Assembly (NCBI GenBank): GCA_049366815.1
Contig: JBMNCO010000175.1
Coordinates: 1-15,578 of the forward strand
DNA from: CAYNYM01 sp049366815
GTDB taxonomy: Bacteria > Desulfobacterota > DSM-4660 > Desulfatiglandales > HGW-15
Length of the DNA stretch: 15,578 nt
Reading direction: 5' to 3'
Part shown: positions 1 through 8,022 of the stretch, piece after piece
Numbering within the stretch: position 1 is the first letter of the stretch
How the letters are laid out: the number at the start of each line of letters is the position of its first letter
Made by a program: the position numbers and the translations under genes
The notes under the pieces: model-generated
Databases searched by the model: none
Seen by the model: the letters and a program-made list of their open reading frames with translations, nothing else
Told to the model about the DNA's origin: nothing

Positions 1-31
1 GGACATTTTTCAAATGTAGAGGGAGGACAAC

Positions 32-2050
32 ATGAGCATGGAATTAGAGACATTGAGCATCAACACGATTCGAATGCTTTCCGCAGACTGTGTACAGAGG
101 GCGAACTCGGGTCATCCGGGCATGCCCATGGGAGCGGCCGCCACGGCCTACGTCCTCTGGACCCGCTTCATGAGGCACAACCCGGCCAATCCTCATTGGC
201 CCGACCGGGACCGCTTTGTGCTGTCCGCCGGTCACGGATCCATGCTCATCTACAGTCTGCTTCACCTGACCGGGTATGACCTGTCCCTGGAGGATCTCAA
301 GAATTTTCGTCAGTGGGGCGCCAAGACCCCCGGACACCCCGAATTCCGCCTGACACCCGGTGTGGAGACCACGACAGGCCCCCTGGGACAGGGCTTTGCC
401 AACGGGGTGGGCATGGCCGTCGCCGAGCGTTTCCTGGCGGCCCACTTTAACCGCCCCGGTCACGAGATCGTCAACCACACCATCTACGCCGTACTGAGCG
501 ATGGAGATCTCATGGAAGGGGTCTCCCATGAAGCGGCTTCCCTGGCCGCCCACCTGAGGCTGGGCAATCTCGTCTACCTGTATGATGACAATCACATCTC
601 CATCGATGGAAGCACCGATCTGGCCTTTACAGAGGATCGGGCCGCCCGTTTCAAGGCCTATGGATGGCATGTGCAGCAGGTGGAGGACGGAAACGATCTG
701 GATGCCCTTGAAAGGGCCATCCGGGCCGCCGTGACGGAAACGGATCGTCCCTCTCTCATAGCCGTGAGGACCCACATCGGATTCGGCAGCCCCAACAAAC
801 AGGACACCTCTTCCGCCCATGGAGAACCCCTGGGGCCAGATGAACTCAGGCTGACCAAGGAAAACCTCGGCTGGCCCCTGGAACCGCAATGCCACATACC
901 GGAAGAGGTCCTGAGGCATTTCCGCCAGGCCCTTGAAAAGGGGAGCGAATTGGAGGAAGACTGGAACGCGCGCTTCGGGGCCTACAAAAAGGCCTATCCC
1001 GAACTGGCGGACCGGTGGACCCAATGGATAGACGGCAAGTTACCCATGGGATGGGAAGCGGCCATTCCCACCTTCCCTGCGGATCCCAAGGGTGTGGCAA
1101 CCCGGGCGGCCTCCGGAACGGTCCTGAACGCAGTGGCCGGCACCCTTCCAAACCTGATCGGAGGATCAGCGGACCTGGCCCCCTCCAACAAGACATTTGT
1201 GAAGGACGCGAAGGTCTTCCAGGCGGGAAGCTTCGGTGGACGCAACTTCCACTTCGGCGTACGAGAGCACGGCATGGGATCCGTTCTCAACGGCATGGCC
1301 CTCCATGGCGGCGTCACCCCCTATGGCGGGACCTTTCTCATCTTCTCGGATTACATGCGCCCTCCCATCCGTCTTGCCGCCATGATGGGACTCAAGGTCA
1401 TCTACGTCTTCACCCACGACAGCATCGGCCTCGGAGAAGACGGCCCCACCCACCAACCCATCGAGCAATTGGCAGCCCTCCGGGCCATTCCCCACCTGAC
1501 GGTGATCCGTCCCTGCGACGCCAATGAGACGGCCGAGGCCTGGCGCGTGGCCCTGAGCATCGAGGGGCCCGTGGCCCTTGCCCTGTCAAGACAAAACCTG
1601 CCGACCCTGGACAGGCAGGCCGTTTCACCCGCAGCAGGTCTGGAACGGGGGGGGTATATCCTCAAGGACGCACCGGGCAAAAGACCTGAACTGATCCTGA
1701 TCGGCACGGGATCGGAGGTCCAGATCGTGCTGGAGGCCGCGACCCTGTTAGAGGAAAAGGGCGTCCATTCTCGTGTGATCAGCATGCCCTCATGGGAATT
1801 GTTCGAGAAGCAGACCGAGGAGTACCGCAAAGAAGTACTGCCGCCGGAAGTTGAATGCCGCGTGGTCCTGGAGGCGGGCGCTACCCAGGGCTGGCATCGG
1901 TACGCAGGACCAAAAGGGGAGGTCATCGGGCTGGATCACTTTGGGGCCAGTGCGCCTTACAAGGTCCTTTACGAAAAATTTGGGATCACGGCCGACAAGG
2001 TCGTGGAAGCGGCAAATTCCATTCTGCACAAACGTGACGCAACAGCCTGA
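32..2050 (+). CDS. tkt: Transketolase, full length (672 aa)
   Basis: Thiamine-diphosphate enzyme of the pentose phosphate pathway; it moves two-carbon ketol units between sugar phosphates in the cytosol. The protein has the usual three-domain layout and length (about 660-670 aa). The N-terminal domain shows GHPGMPMG (H28), SAGHGS (H68), GPLGQG (117-121) and the ThDP/metal motif SDGDLMEG (156-163), with N187 further on. H263 lies in SSAHGEPLG. The pyrimidine-binding domain has GGSADLAPSNKT and FGVREHGM, whose E412 matches the glutamate that activates ThDP, plus DGPTHQP with H474. The start is the first ATG because GGGAGG lies 5 nt upstream; a second ATG two codons later is possible. It runs convergently toward carB, with a hairpin terminator just downstream. 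The promoter would lie before base 1. Nothing is missing from the active site. Confidence 0.97.
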   Translation: MSMELETLSINTIRMLSADCVQRANSGHPGMPMGAAATAYVLWTRFMRHNPANPHWPDRDRFVLSAGHGSMLIYSLLHLTGYDLSLEDLKNFRQWGAKTPGHPEFRLTPGVETTTGPLGQGFANGVGMAVAERFLAAHFNRPGHEIVNHTIYAVLSDGDLMEGVSHEAASLAAHLRLGNLVYLYDDNHISIDGSTDLAFTEDRAARFKAYGWHVQQVEDGNDLDALERAIRAAVTETDRPSLIAVRTHIGFGSPNKQDTSSAHGEPLGPDELRLTKENLGWPLEPQCHIPEEVLRHFRQALEKGSELEEDWNARFGAYKKAYPELADRWTQWIDGKLPMGWEAAIPTFPADPKGVATRAASGTVLNAVAGTLPNLIGGSADLAPSNKTFVKDAKVFQAGSFGGRNFHFGVREHGMGSVLNGMALHGGVTPYGGTFLIFSDYMRPPIRLAAMMGLKVIYVFTHDSIGLGEDGPTHQPIEQLAALRAIPHLTVIRPCDANETAEAWRVALSIEGPVALALSRQNLPTLDRQAVSPAAGLERGGYILKDAPGKRPELILIGTGSEVQIVLEAATLLEEKGVHSRVISMPSWELFEKQTEEYRKEVLPPEVECRVVLEAGATQGWHRYAGPKGEVIGLDHFGASAPYKVLYEKFGITADKVVEAANSILHKRDATA

Positions 2051-2101
2051 CCTGCGAACACCGCAGGCCTTCATGGCCTCGCCCTTTGTGTTTAACAACA
2101 A

Positions 2102-2150
2102 CAAGGCGGAAGCATCATCCCGCCGGGAAATTCGCTTCCGCCTTGAATTT
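2102..2150. terminator. Strong hairpin between convergent tkt and carB
   Basis: CAAGGCGGAAGC (2102-2113) is perfectly complementary to GCTTCCGCCTTG (2134-2145), giving a 12-bp stem with a 20-nt loop. The plus-strand tail is AATTTT, so it fits an intrinsic terminator for tkt. On the minus strand it is followed by TTGTTGTT, so it may also stop readthrough from carB. The U-tracts are modest on both sides. Confidence 0.75.
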
Positions 2151-2182
2151 TGACGCCGCACTCTCCGCCCTACACACCTCCT

Positions 2183-5100
2183 TCACTGGATGTCTCGATG
2201 GTATTCCTGGAGAGATTTCACGATTCCATGACCGCTCTGGATCGCCCGGATGCCCCTTGCGGCCGCAAGTGCGGCGGCAAGCGTTGTGATGTAAGGAACC
2301 TTGTATTTGATTGCGGATTTTCGAATATAGGAATCATCATACTTGCTCACCTTCCCGCTGGGCGTGTTGACCACCAGGTTGATCTCGCCATTCTTGATAC
2401 TGTCCACGATGTTGGGGCGACCTTCATAGATCTTGAAGATGTGTTCGGTCTCCACGCCTTGTTCCGTGAGAAACCTGTGGGTCCCATCCGTACATTTGAT
2501 CTTGAATCCCAAAATGCCGAACTGTCTGGCCACTTCGATGACACCGGAACGGTCCTGTTCGGACACGGTGATCAACACCGTCCCTTTGGAAGGCAGGGCG
2601 GGCTGCGCCGCCTCCTGGGCCTTGAAATAGGCCAGGCCGAAGGAGTCCGCCATCCCGAGGACCTCCCCTGTCGACCGCATTTCCGGGCCGAGAAGCGGGT
2701 CCACTTCCTGGAACATGTTAAAGGGAAAGACGGCCTCTTTGACCCCGAAGTGGGGGAGCGGTCTCTGTTGAATACGCATGTCCGCGATCTTTTTGCCCAG
2801 CATGAGCTGGGTGGCGATCCGGGCCATGGAGATGTTACAGACCTTGGAAACCAGGGGGACGGTCCTGGAGGCGCGCGGATTGGCCTCGAGGATATACACC
2901 CTGTCATTCGCTATGGCGTACTGGATGTTCATCAGTCCCACCACTTTGAGCTCCACACCGATCCTCCTGGTGTACTCATTGATGGTATCCACATGCTTGG
3001 GCGGAATACTGATGGGCGGAATCACGCAGGCCGAGTCCCCTGAATGGATGCCGGCCAGCTCAATGTGCTCCATGACCGCCGGGACAAAGGCATCCGTGCC
3101 GTCGGCGATGGCATCCGCCTCCGCCTCGATGGCATTTTCCAGAAATTTGTCGATGAGAATGGGCCGCTCGGGAGACACATCAACGGCGGCTGCCATGTAG
3201 TGGCGAAGCATATCCTCGTCATGGACCACTTCCATGGCCCGTCCGCCGAGGACATAGGATGGCCGCACCATGAGAGGATACCCGATACGCGATGCCACTT
3301 CCAGGGCCTGCACCATATTGCTGGCCATGCCCGATTTGGGCTGGGGTATGCCCAAGTCGCGCATCACGTGGCGGAAACGATCCCGGTCTTCGGCCAGATC
3401 GATGGTATCCGGAGAGGTCCCGACGATCTTCACCCCCTCTGCGGCCAGTTCAGTGGCGATGTTGAGGGGGGTCTGCCCGCCGAACTCCACAATGACACCC
3501 TCGGGCTTTTCCTTGTGGTATATGCTCAGGACATCTTCCACCGTGAGGGGCTCGAAATAGAGTCTGTCCGAGGTATCAAAATCCGTAGAGACCGTCTCGG
3601 GATTGCAGTTCACCATGATGGACTCAAACCCTTCCTCCCTCAACGCAAAGGCCGCATGGACGCAGCAGTAGTCAAACTCGATGCCCTGCCCGATCCGATT
3701 GGGTCCTCCTCCCAGGACCATGATCTTCTTTCTGGAGCTGGTCTCCACCTTGTCCGGTCCATTGTAGGTTGAATAATAGTAGGCCGCATTCTCAACGCCG
3801 CTCACGGGAACCGGCTCATAGGCCTGATTGATCCCCAGGGAAACGCGACGATCTCGGATCTCCTTTTCTGGAACCCCAAGCAACACGGAAAGGTATTTGT
3901 CGGCAAAGCCGTCCTTCTTGGCCTGGATCAGGAGTTCATCGGGAAGGATTTCTCCCTTTGTAGACAGGATTTTTTCCTCAAGGACCACCAGTTCCCTCAT
4001 CTGTTCGATGAACCAGTGTTTGATGTGGGTCTTTTGATGAAGTTCCTCCACATCGGCGCCCTTTCGGAGGGCCTCATACATGATGAACTGTCTCTCGCTG
4101 CTGGGTTCGGCCAGCAGGTCCATCAAGTCCTCCAGGTTCCTCTCATGGAAATTCTTCGCAAAACCCAGGCCGTACCGGCCGATTTCCAGCGACCTGACGG
4201 CCTTCTGAAAGGCCTCTTTATAGGTTTTGCCGATACTCATCACCTCGCCCACGGCCCGCATCTGGGTTCCCAGTCTGTCTTCGGCCCCCGGAAATTTTTC
4301 AAAGGCCCACCTGGCGAATTTTACGACCACGTAGTCGCCCCAGGGCCTGTACTTGTCAAGGGTACCTTCCCGCCAGTAGGGCATCTCATCCAGGGTAAGG
4401 CCACCGGCCAGCATGGCCGAGATCAGGGCGATGGGAAAACCTGTCGCCTTGGAGGCCAGGGCCGAAGAACGGGACGTTCTGGGGTTGATCTCGATGACCA
4501 CGACCCGCCCCGTCTTTGGATCATGGGCGAACTGTATGTTGGTCCCGCCGATGACCTCAATGGCCTCCACGATGGCGTAGGCGTACCTCTGCAGGCGTTC
4601 CTGCAGTTCCGGGGCGATGGTCAGCATGGGGGCCGTGCAGTAGGAGTCGCCCGTGTGGACCCCCATCGCATCCACGTTTTCAATGAAACACACGGTGATC
4701 ATCTCATTCTTGGCATCCCGTACCACCTCGAGTTCCAGTTCCTCCCACCCCAGGACCGATTCCTCCACCAGAATCTGTCCGACGAGGCTGGCAGACAACC
4801 CCCGGCTTGCCACGATCTTCAATTCCTCCACATTGTAGACCAGGCCTCCCCCCGTCCCCCCCATGGTATAGGCAGGCCGGATCACAACGGGATAGCCCAG
4901 GTCTGCGGCGATTCTTTCCGCCTCTTCCACGCTGAAGGCCGGTTCGCTTCGAGGCATTTCAATGCCCAGTCGTCCCATGGTCTCTTTGAAGGCGATACGG
5001 TCCTCCCCACGTTCGATGGCATCCACCTTGACACCGATCACCTCGACATTGTATTTGTCGAGCACCCCGGCGCGGGCAAGTTCCGAGGAAAGGTTCAGGG

Positions 5101-5383
5101 CCGACTGCCCCCCGAGATTGGGCAGCAGGGCGTCGGGTCTTTCCTTCTCGATAATCTCTTCCATCACTTTCAGGTTCAGAGGCTCCACATAGGTCGTGTC
5201 CGCCATACCCGGATCCGTCATAATGGTGGCAGGATTTGAATTGACCAGGACGATTTCATACCCGAGACTCCGCAGGGCCTTGCAGGCCTGGGTTCCCGAA
5301 TAATCAAACTCACAGGCCTGTCCGATCACAATGGGGCCGGACCCTATTATCATCACTTTTTTTATGTCATCCCGCTTCGGCAT
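2183..5383 (-). CDS. carB: Carbamoyl-phosphate synthase large subunit (1066 aa)
   Basis: Makes carbamoyl phosphate from bicarbonate, ATP and ammonia supplied by the glutaminase subunit CarA, feeding arginine and pyrimidine synthesis. Two homologous synthetase halves are visible. The first opens with IGSGPIVIGQACEFDYSG (13-30), has the ATP-grasp segment GGTGGG near 175-180 and ends with EINPRTSRSSALASKATG (298-315). The second opens with VLGGGPNRIGQGIEFDYCC (about 556-573) and has EANPRASRTVPLVSK. The last 133 residues form the MGS-like allosteric domain, with NTPSGK and the SAIKYKVPYITT segment. Length is normal (E. coli CarB is 1073 aa). The ATG has AAAGGAG 7 nt upstream. carA is not beside it: the gene upstream is a divergent PilZ protein, so the subunits are encoded apart. 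No in-frame stop or deletion is seen. Confidence 0.97.
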   Translation of the reverse strand: MPKRDDIKKVMIIGSGPIVIGQACEFDYSGTQACKALRSLGYEIVLVNSNPATIMTDPGMADTTYVEPLNLKVMEEIIEKERPDALLPNLGGQSALNLSSELARAGVLDKYNVEVIGVKVDAIERGEDRIAFKETMGRLGIEMPRSEPAFSVEEAERIAADLGYPVVIRPAYTMGGTGGGLVYNVEELKIVASRGLSASLVGQILVEESVLGWEELELEVVRDAKNEMITVCFIENVDAMGVHTGDSYCTAPMLTIAPELQERLQRYAYAIVEAIEVIGGTNIQFAHDPKTGRVVVIEINPRTSRSSALASKATGFPIALISAMLAGGLTLDEMPYWREGTLDKYRPWGDYVVVKFARWAFEKFPGAEDRLGTQMRAVGEVMSIGKTYKEAFQKAVRSLEIGRYGLGFAKNFHERNLEDLMDLLAEPSSERQFIMYEALRKGADVEELHQKTHIKHWFIEQMRELVVLEEKILSTKGEILPDELLIQAKKDGFADKYLSVLLGVPEKEIRDRRVSLGINQAYEPVPVSGVENAAYYYSTYNGPDKVETSSRKKIMVLGGGPNRIGQGIEFDYCCVHAAFALREEGFESIMVNCNPETVSTDFDTSDRLYFEPLTVEDVLSIYHKEKPEGVIVEFGGQTPLNIATELAAEGVKIVGTSPDTIDLAEDRDRFRHVMRDLGIPQPKSGMASNMVQALEVASRIGYPLMVRPSYVLGGRAMEVVHDEDMLRHYMAAAVDVSPERPILIDKFLENAIEAEADAIADGTDAFVPAVMEHIELAGIHSGDSACVIPPISIPPKHVDTINEYTRRIGVELKVVGLMNIQYAIANDRVYILEANPRASRTVPLVSKVCNISMARIATQLMLGKKIADMRIQQRPLPHFGVKEAVFPFNMFQEVDPLLGPEMRSTGEVLGMADSFGLAYFKAQEAAQPALPSKGTVLITVSEQDRSGVIEVARQFGILGFKIKCTDGTHRFLTEQGVETEHIFKIYEGRPNIVDSIKNGEINLVVNTPSGKVSKYDDSYIRKSAIKYKVPYITTLAAALAAARGIRAIQSGHGIVKSLQEYHRDIQ

Positions 5384-5679
5384 AAGGGGCTCCTTTCATG
5401 TTGACTTGAGTTTGCACCATGAACAATACGGGGAGTCAAAACCCTAATTGAGGGTAAACAGATAAAAAACTGGGTCGATCCTGGAAAGGGTAAATGATTC
5501 CGTGGTGTGCCCGAAATATAGGAAAGAGCCCCCATATGTGTCAAGCCGAAAACCTGCCCCATGAGTTCAGTGTCCGTTTTGGGACCTTGGGGGGGATGCT
5601 TCGCACCTTCCTGAAGCTCCGATCCCTTCCCTGGGGCGGGCCTGGAGATCGAATCAGTGTAATTCCGGGCATTTTGGAC

Positions 5680-5708
5680 TTGCCATATGCACGGCATCGT
5701 CAGATAAT
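5680..5708 (+). promoter_or_regulatory. Sigma70-like promoter for the PilZ gene
   Basis: TTGCCA (5680-5685) and GATAAT (5703-5708) are separated by exactly 17 nt. Each matches the housekeeping consensus at 5 of 6 positions. The predicted transcript start is near 5715, giving a leader of about 94 nt before the PilZ ATG. Confidence 0.6.
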
Positions 5709-5796
5709 TAAAAAGTCAGGACCCTTGCGAAGAGGCCCGATGCAGTGCGTGGCTGCATGACGCTTGTGCGCCGGACAAGGCGAGTTGACTACAGAC

Positions 5797-5803
5797 GGGA
5801 GAG
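5797..5803 (+). promoter_or_regulatory. Shine-Dalgarno that fixes the PilZ gene start
   Basis: GGGAGAG lies 5 nt before the ATG at 5809. An in-frame TTG at 5764 would add 15 residues, but it has no such site and the added residues look unlike PilZ proteins. Confidence 0.65.
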
Positions 5804-5808
5804 ATGCG

Positions 5809-6171
5809 ATGGCGACCGATGCAAGAGACCGGCTGATAGAAATGATTTCGGAGATGTCCGATGACGACGTGCAGGCCCTTCTCTCAGGGCTGGAGAGGGT
5901 TGAATTCTCGGAAGAAAAACGGAGACATTATAGGATGCCCTTTACCGCAAGCGTCGATTACATCGGTTCCCCCGCAGAAGGACGTGCCATGCTTCGGGAT
6001 TTGAGCATAGGCGGCCTGTTCCTTGAAGTCGATCCATCCCAGGGCACCTTTTTCGTGGGGCAGGAACTCACGCTCAGCATCCCCTATCCCGACGGGAAAA
6101 AGGACCTTAAGATTCAGGGTAAGGTCGTCAGGATCACCCGGCAGGGCATCGGCGTGGTGTTTGACGGTTAA
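5809..6171 (+). CDS. Stand-alone PilZ-domain protein, probable c-di-GMP receptor (120 aa)
   Basis: Small cytosolic protein with an acidic helical N-terminus (residues 1-35) and one PilZ domain (about 36-119). The c-di-GMP signature is complete: R38-x-x-x-R42 inside KRRHYRMPF, then D64-x-S66-x-x-G69 inside RDLSIGGLFLEV. The following strands (FFVGQELTLSIPYP; KIQGKVVRIT; GIGVVFDG) match the PilZ beta-barrel. It is therefore likely to bind c-di-GMP and pass the signal to a partner; the partner is unknown. It has its own promoter and stands alone between carB (divergent) and lgt (convergent), so context does not name a target. The ATG start is chosen for its Shine-Dalgarno. The first 35 residues match no domain I recognise and could be a dimerisation or partner-binding helix. 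Confidence 0.88.
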   Translation: MATDARDRLIEMISEMSDDDVQALLSGLERVEFSEEKRRHYRMPFTASVDYIGSPAEGRAMLRDLSIGGLFLEVDPSQGTFFVGQELTLSIPYPDGKKDLKIQGKVVRITRQGIGVVFDG

Positions 6172-6321
6172 AAACCTCCCCTAACAGGTCTCAAAGTCTG
6201 AAATTTCTACCCCCCCACAGAACGGCCAAAATTTGGCTGACTCGACCCGCTGTTACCCCTCATGCCCCTCCGGCAAATACAATAAAATAAAACATTTTGA
6301 AAAAGTGTTCCTGTTTGCCTG

Positions 6322-6346
6322 TTTGTGTGTTTCGTGTATTTCGTGG
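6322..6346. repeat. Three degenerate TTTCGTG-type tandem units
   Basis: TTTGTGTG, TTTCGTGTA and TTTCGTGG follow each other without gaps. They lie in non-coding DNA between two convergent genes. Their role is unknown. Confidence 0.5.
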
Positions 6347-6403
6347 TAAAAAAAACCTGCTTTTGCTAATCAGCTTCGTCTTCTTGCCCGTCTGCACAAG
6401 CGA

Positions 6404-6423
6404 AAGGGCAAAGGGCTGCCCTT
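6404..6423 (-). terminator. Weak hairpin downstream of lgt
   Basis: AAGGGCA (6404-6410) pairs with TGCCCTT (6417-6423) around a 6-nt loop, 12 bases past the lgt stop. Only a short T-run follows on the minus strand. A longer T8 run occurs further on (6349-6356 region) without an obvious stem, so termination here is uncertain. Confidence 0.3.
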
Positions 6424-6434
6424 GAGGACGCAGT

Positions 6435-7232
6435 TTATTTTGCTTTTGAGGGAAGGGACGGCAGGAAGAGCCGGATGAGGACCGCGGCGGCGATCATGCC
6501 GAGGCACAACACCTGTCCCATGGAGAGGACGCCCCACAAGAGGCCGATCTGGGGGTCCGGCTGGCGGAAAAACTCGATGATGAAGCGCATCAGGCCGTAG
6601 CCCCCCAGAAAGAGACAGACCATGGTGCCCGGGCGAAAGGCGCGATTCCGGAGTGCCCAAAGGACAATAAACAGGACCAGTCCCTCCAGGAAAACTTCAT
6701 AAAGCTGTGAGGGGTGCCTGGGGATCGGGCCGCCTTCCGGGAAAATCATGGCCCAGGGCACCGAACTCTCTCGTCCAAAGAGCTCTCCGTTGATAAAATT
6801 GCCCAGCCTTCCGAGGCCCAGTCCGATGGGAGCGGTGACAATGACCGCATCCGCCACGTCCCAGAAGGAGAGCCCGCGCCTCCGGCAGAACCACAAGCCT
6901 GCAATCAGCGCGCCCAAAAGCCCCCCGTGAAAGGACATCCCGCCGTGCCAGACGGCGATGATCTCTATGGGATGGCGCAGATAATCCATGAGATAGGGGT
7001 ATTGATAAAACAGGATATATCCGAGGCGGGCGCCTATGATCAGCCCCAGGACCAAATAGTAAAACAGATCCTGGAGCGTCTTCCCCCGCAGCCCCTGCCG
7101 ACGCGCCCGATCCTGGTGAGGAATCAACAGGTAGGAGGCCAGAAAGCCCAGGACATACATGAGGCCGTACCAGCGGACTTTCAGCGGGCCGAACTCGATC
7201 AGGTTTGGATCAATTTTCGGATAAGGGATCAT
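6435..7232 (-). CDS. lgt: Prolipoprotein diacylglyceryl transferase (265 aa)
   Basis: Inner-membrane enzyme that moves diacylglycerol from phosphatidylglycerol to the lipobox cysteine of exported prolipoproteins, the first step of lipoprotein maturation. About seven hydrophobic segments are spread over the length. The family signature GRLGNFINGELFGR (141-154) is complete, R142 matching the essential arginine. Also present are SFHGG with H102, HPSQLYE (173-179) and YGLMRFIIEFFRQPD with R216. The frame is open 49 codons further upstream, but those residues lie inside the preceding gene and are not Lgt-like. The chosen ATG starts MIPYPKIDP, as in the family, with AAGGGCGAG upstream. It begins 14 nt after the ttcA-like stop, so the two are probably co-transcribed. 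Confidence 0.96.
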   Translation of the reverse strand: MIPYPKIDPNLIEFGPLKVRWYGLMYVLGFLASYLLIPHQDRARRQGLRGKTLQDLFYYLVLGLIIGARLGYILFYQYPYLMDYLRHPIEIIAVWHGGMSFHGGLLGALIAGLWFCRRRGLSFWDVADAVIVTAPIGLGLGRLGNFINGELFGRESSVPWAMIFPEGGPIPRHPSQLYEVFLEGLVLFIVLWALRNRAFRPGTMVCLFLGGYGLMRFIIEFFRQPDPQIGLLWGVLSMGQVLCLGMIAAAVLIRLFLPSLPSKAK

Positions 7233-7246
7233 GGTAAACTCGCCCT

Positions 7247-7966
7247 TCACGGCAGGTAGGCCGGATTCACATTCCGAAGGGCATGGAAGATATTTCCCTT
7301 GATCTTTCGATTGGACCGGTAAAACCCCTTCAACATCGTCTTGACATCCTCTCTCTTGGAAGAACCCGCCGTGGGGCAACCCACATCGATCTCAGGCCAG
7401 TCCATGGAACGGGCATACTTGATAATGGTTTTCTCGTCAAGGAGGTAGAGCGGCCTGATGATCGTCAATTTTCCACTGAAGAGGCCCTGAACAGGCAACA
7501 TGGTGCTGATAGAGGCCCCATAAAAAACGTTCAGAAAAAAGGTCTCGATCAGATCGTCTTTGTGGTGTCCGAAGGCGATTTTTGAGCACCCGAGTTCCGC
7601 GGCCGTCTCGAATAGGATCTTCCTTCTCAACCGGGAACACAGGAAACACGGATTTTCCCGGTTCTCCGGCCCGTGGGCCCTTGGCCCGATATCCGACGAA
7701 ACGATCCGATGATCGAAACCCTCAGCCAGAAAAAAGCGCCTCATCTGAGCGGCCGAATCGGCACCGAAACCGGGGTCCACGTGAACGGCGGTAAGCCTGT
7801 AGGTAATGGGAATGCGTTTGATCCGCTCCTGCAAAAGCCACAACAAGGCGAGGCTGTCCTTGCCCCCCGACACGGCAACCAGGACATGATCGCCGTCTTC
7901 GATCATCTTCCGGGTATGGATCGCCTTTCCTACCTGGCGTCGCACTTCCTTGGAAACAAAGCTCAA
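7247..7966 (-). CDS. ttcA: TtcA-family tRNA 2-thiocytidine synthetase, short form (239 aa)
   Basis: Probable tRNA-thiolating enzyme: TtcA adenylates C32 of certain tRNAs and replaces its oxygen with sulfur using an Fe-S cluster. The PP-loop SGGKDS is at 33-38. CFLC gives C107 and C110, and DVGCP gives C197, matching the three cysteines that hold the [4Fe-4S] cluster in TtcA. AFGHHKDDLIETF (131-143) and the RPL segment near 171 are also typical. At 239 aa it is shorter than E. coli TtcA (311 aa). The start is a TTG: an in-frame stop lies six codons upstream, the next ATG (codon 21) would remove the conserved first helix, and GGAGAG sits 9 nt before the TTG. It follows yggS by 56 nt and precedes lgt by 14 nt. 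The tRNA target is inferred from the family. Confidence 0.85.
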   Translation of the reverse strand: MSFVSKEVRRQVGKAIHTRKMIEDGDHVLVAVSGGKDSLALLWLLQERIKRIPITYRLTAVHVDPGFGADSAAQMRRFFLAEGFDHRIVSSDIGPRAHGPENRENPCFLCSRLRRKILFETAAELGCSKIAFGHHKDDLIETFFLNVFYGASISTMLPVQGLFSGKLTIIRPLYLLDEKTIIKYARSMDWPEIDVGCPTAGSSKREDVKTMLKGFYRSNRKIKGNIFHALRNVNPAYLP

Positions 7967-8022
7967 GGTTTCAGACTCTCCTCAACCGCCCCTGGATGCC
8001 AGGAAGCCCCCGTGGCGCGGAA

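Larger units (their letters stand above)
5384..5808. other. 425-bp divergent intergenic region, carB / PilZ gene
   Basis: No convincing coding region lies here; short open frames show no domain and lack a good ribosome site. It holds the carB leader on the minus side, including a 5-bp hairpin ACCCT-AATTG-AGGGT (5441-5455) and an inverted pair TTGACT (5401-5406) / AGTCAA (5434-5439) just upstream of the carB Shine-Dalgarno. On the plus side it holds a good promoter (5680-5708) and the roughly 94-nt leader of the PilZ gene, which contains a hairpin ATGCAG-TGCGTGG-CTGCAT (5740-5758). I could not find a convincing carB promoter, ArgR box or PyrR-type element by eye. Confidence 0.7.
6172..6434. 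other. 263-bp convergent intergenic region with a degenerate TTTCGTG repeat
   Basis: No gene is evident. AT-rich DNA (around 6280-6300) is followed by three head-to-tail copies of a short unit: TTTGTGTG (6322-6329), TTTCGTGTA (6330-6338) and TTTCGTGG (6339-6346), then an A-run. A 13-bp palindrome-like GCCAAA-A-TTTGGC (6225-6237) lies closer to the PilZ stop, without a T-tract. A 7-bp hairpin near 6404-6423 may end lgt transcription. Confidence 0.6.

Noticed and set aside
44..1024. 326-codon open frame opposite tkt
   Set aside because: Antisense shadow of transketolase, without any family motif.
4016..5239. 407-codon open frame opposite carB
   Set aside because: Same reason: it is a mirror of carB codon use, with no domain and no ribosome site.
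5494..5760. Possible 88-aa gene upstream of the PilZ gene
   Set aside because: No Shine-Dalgarno, no domain, and it runs across the PilZ promoter and leader.
5715..5808. c-di-GMP riboswitch in the PilZ leader
   Set aside because: I looked for the conserved GEMM core motifs and did not see them; only a simple hairpin is present.
7233..7379. N-terminal extension of Lgt by 49 residues
   Set aside because: It would overlap the ttcA-like coding region and adds no signal or membrane segment typical of Lgt.
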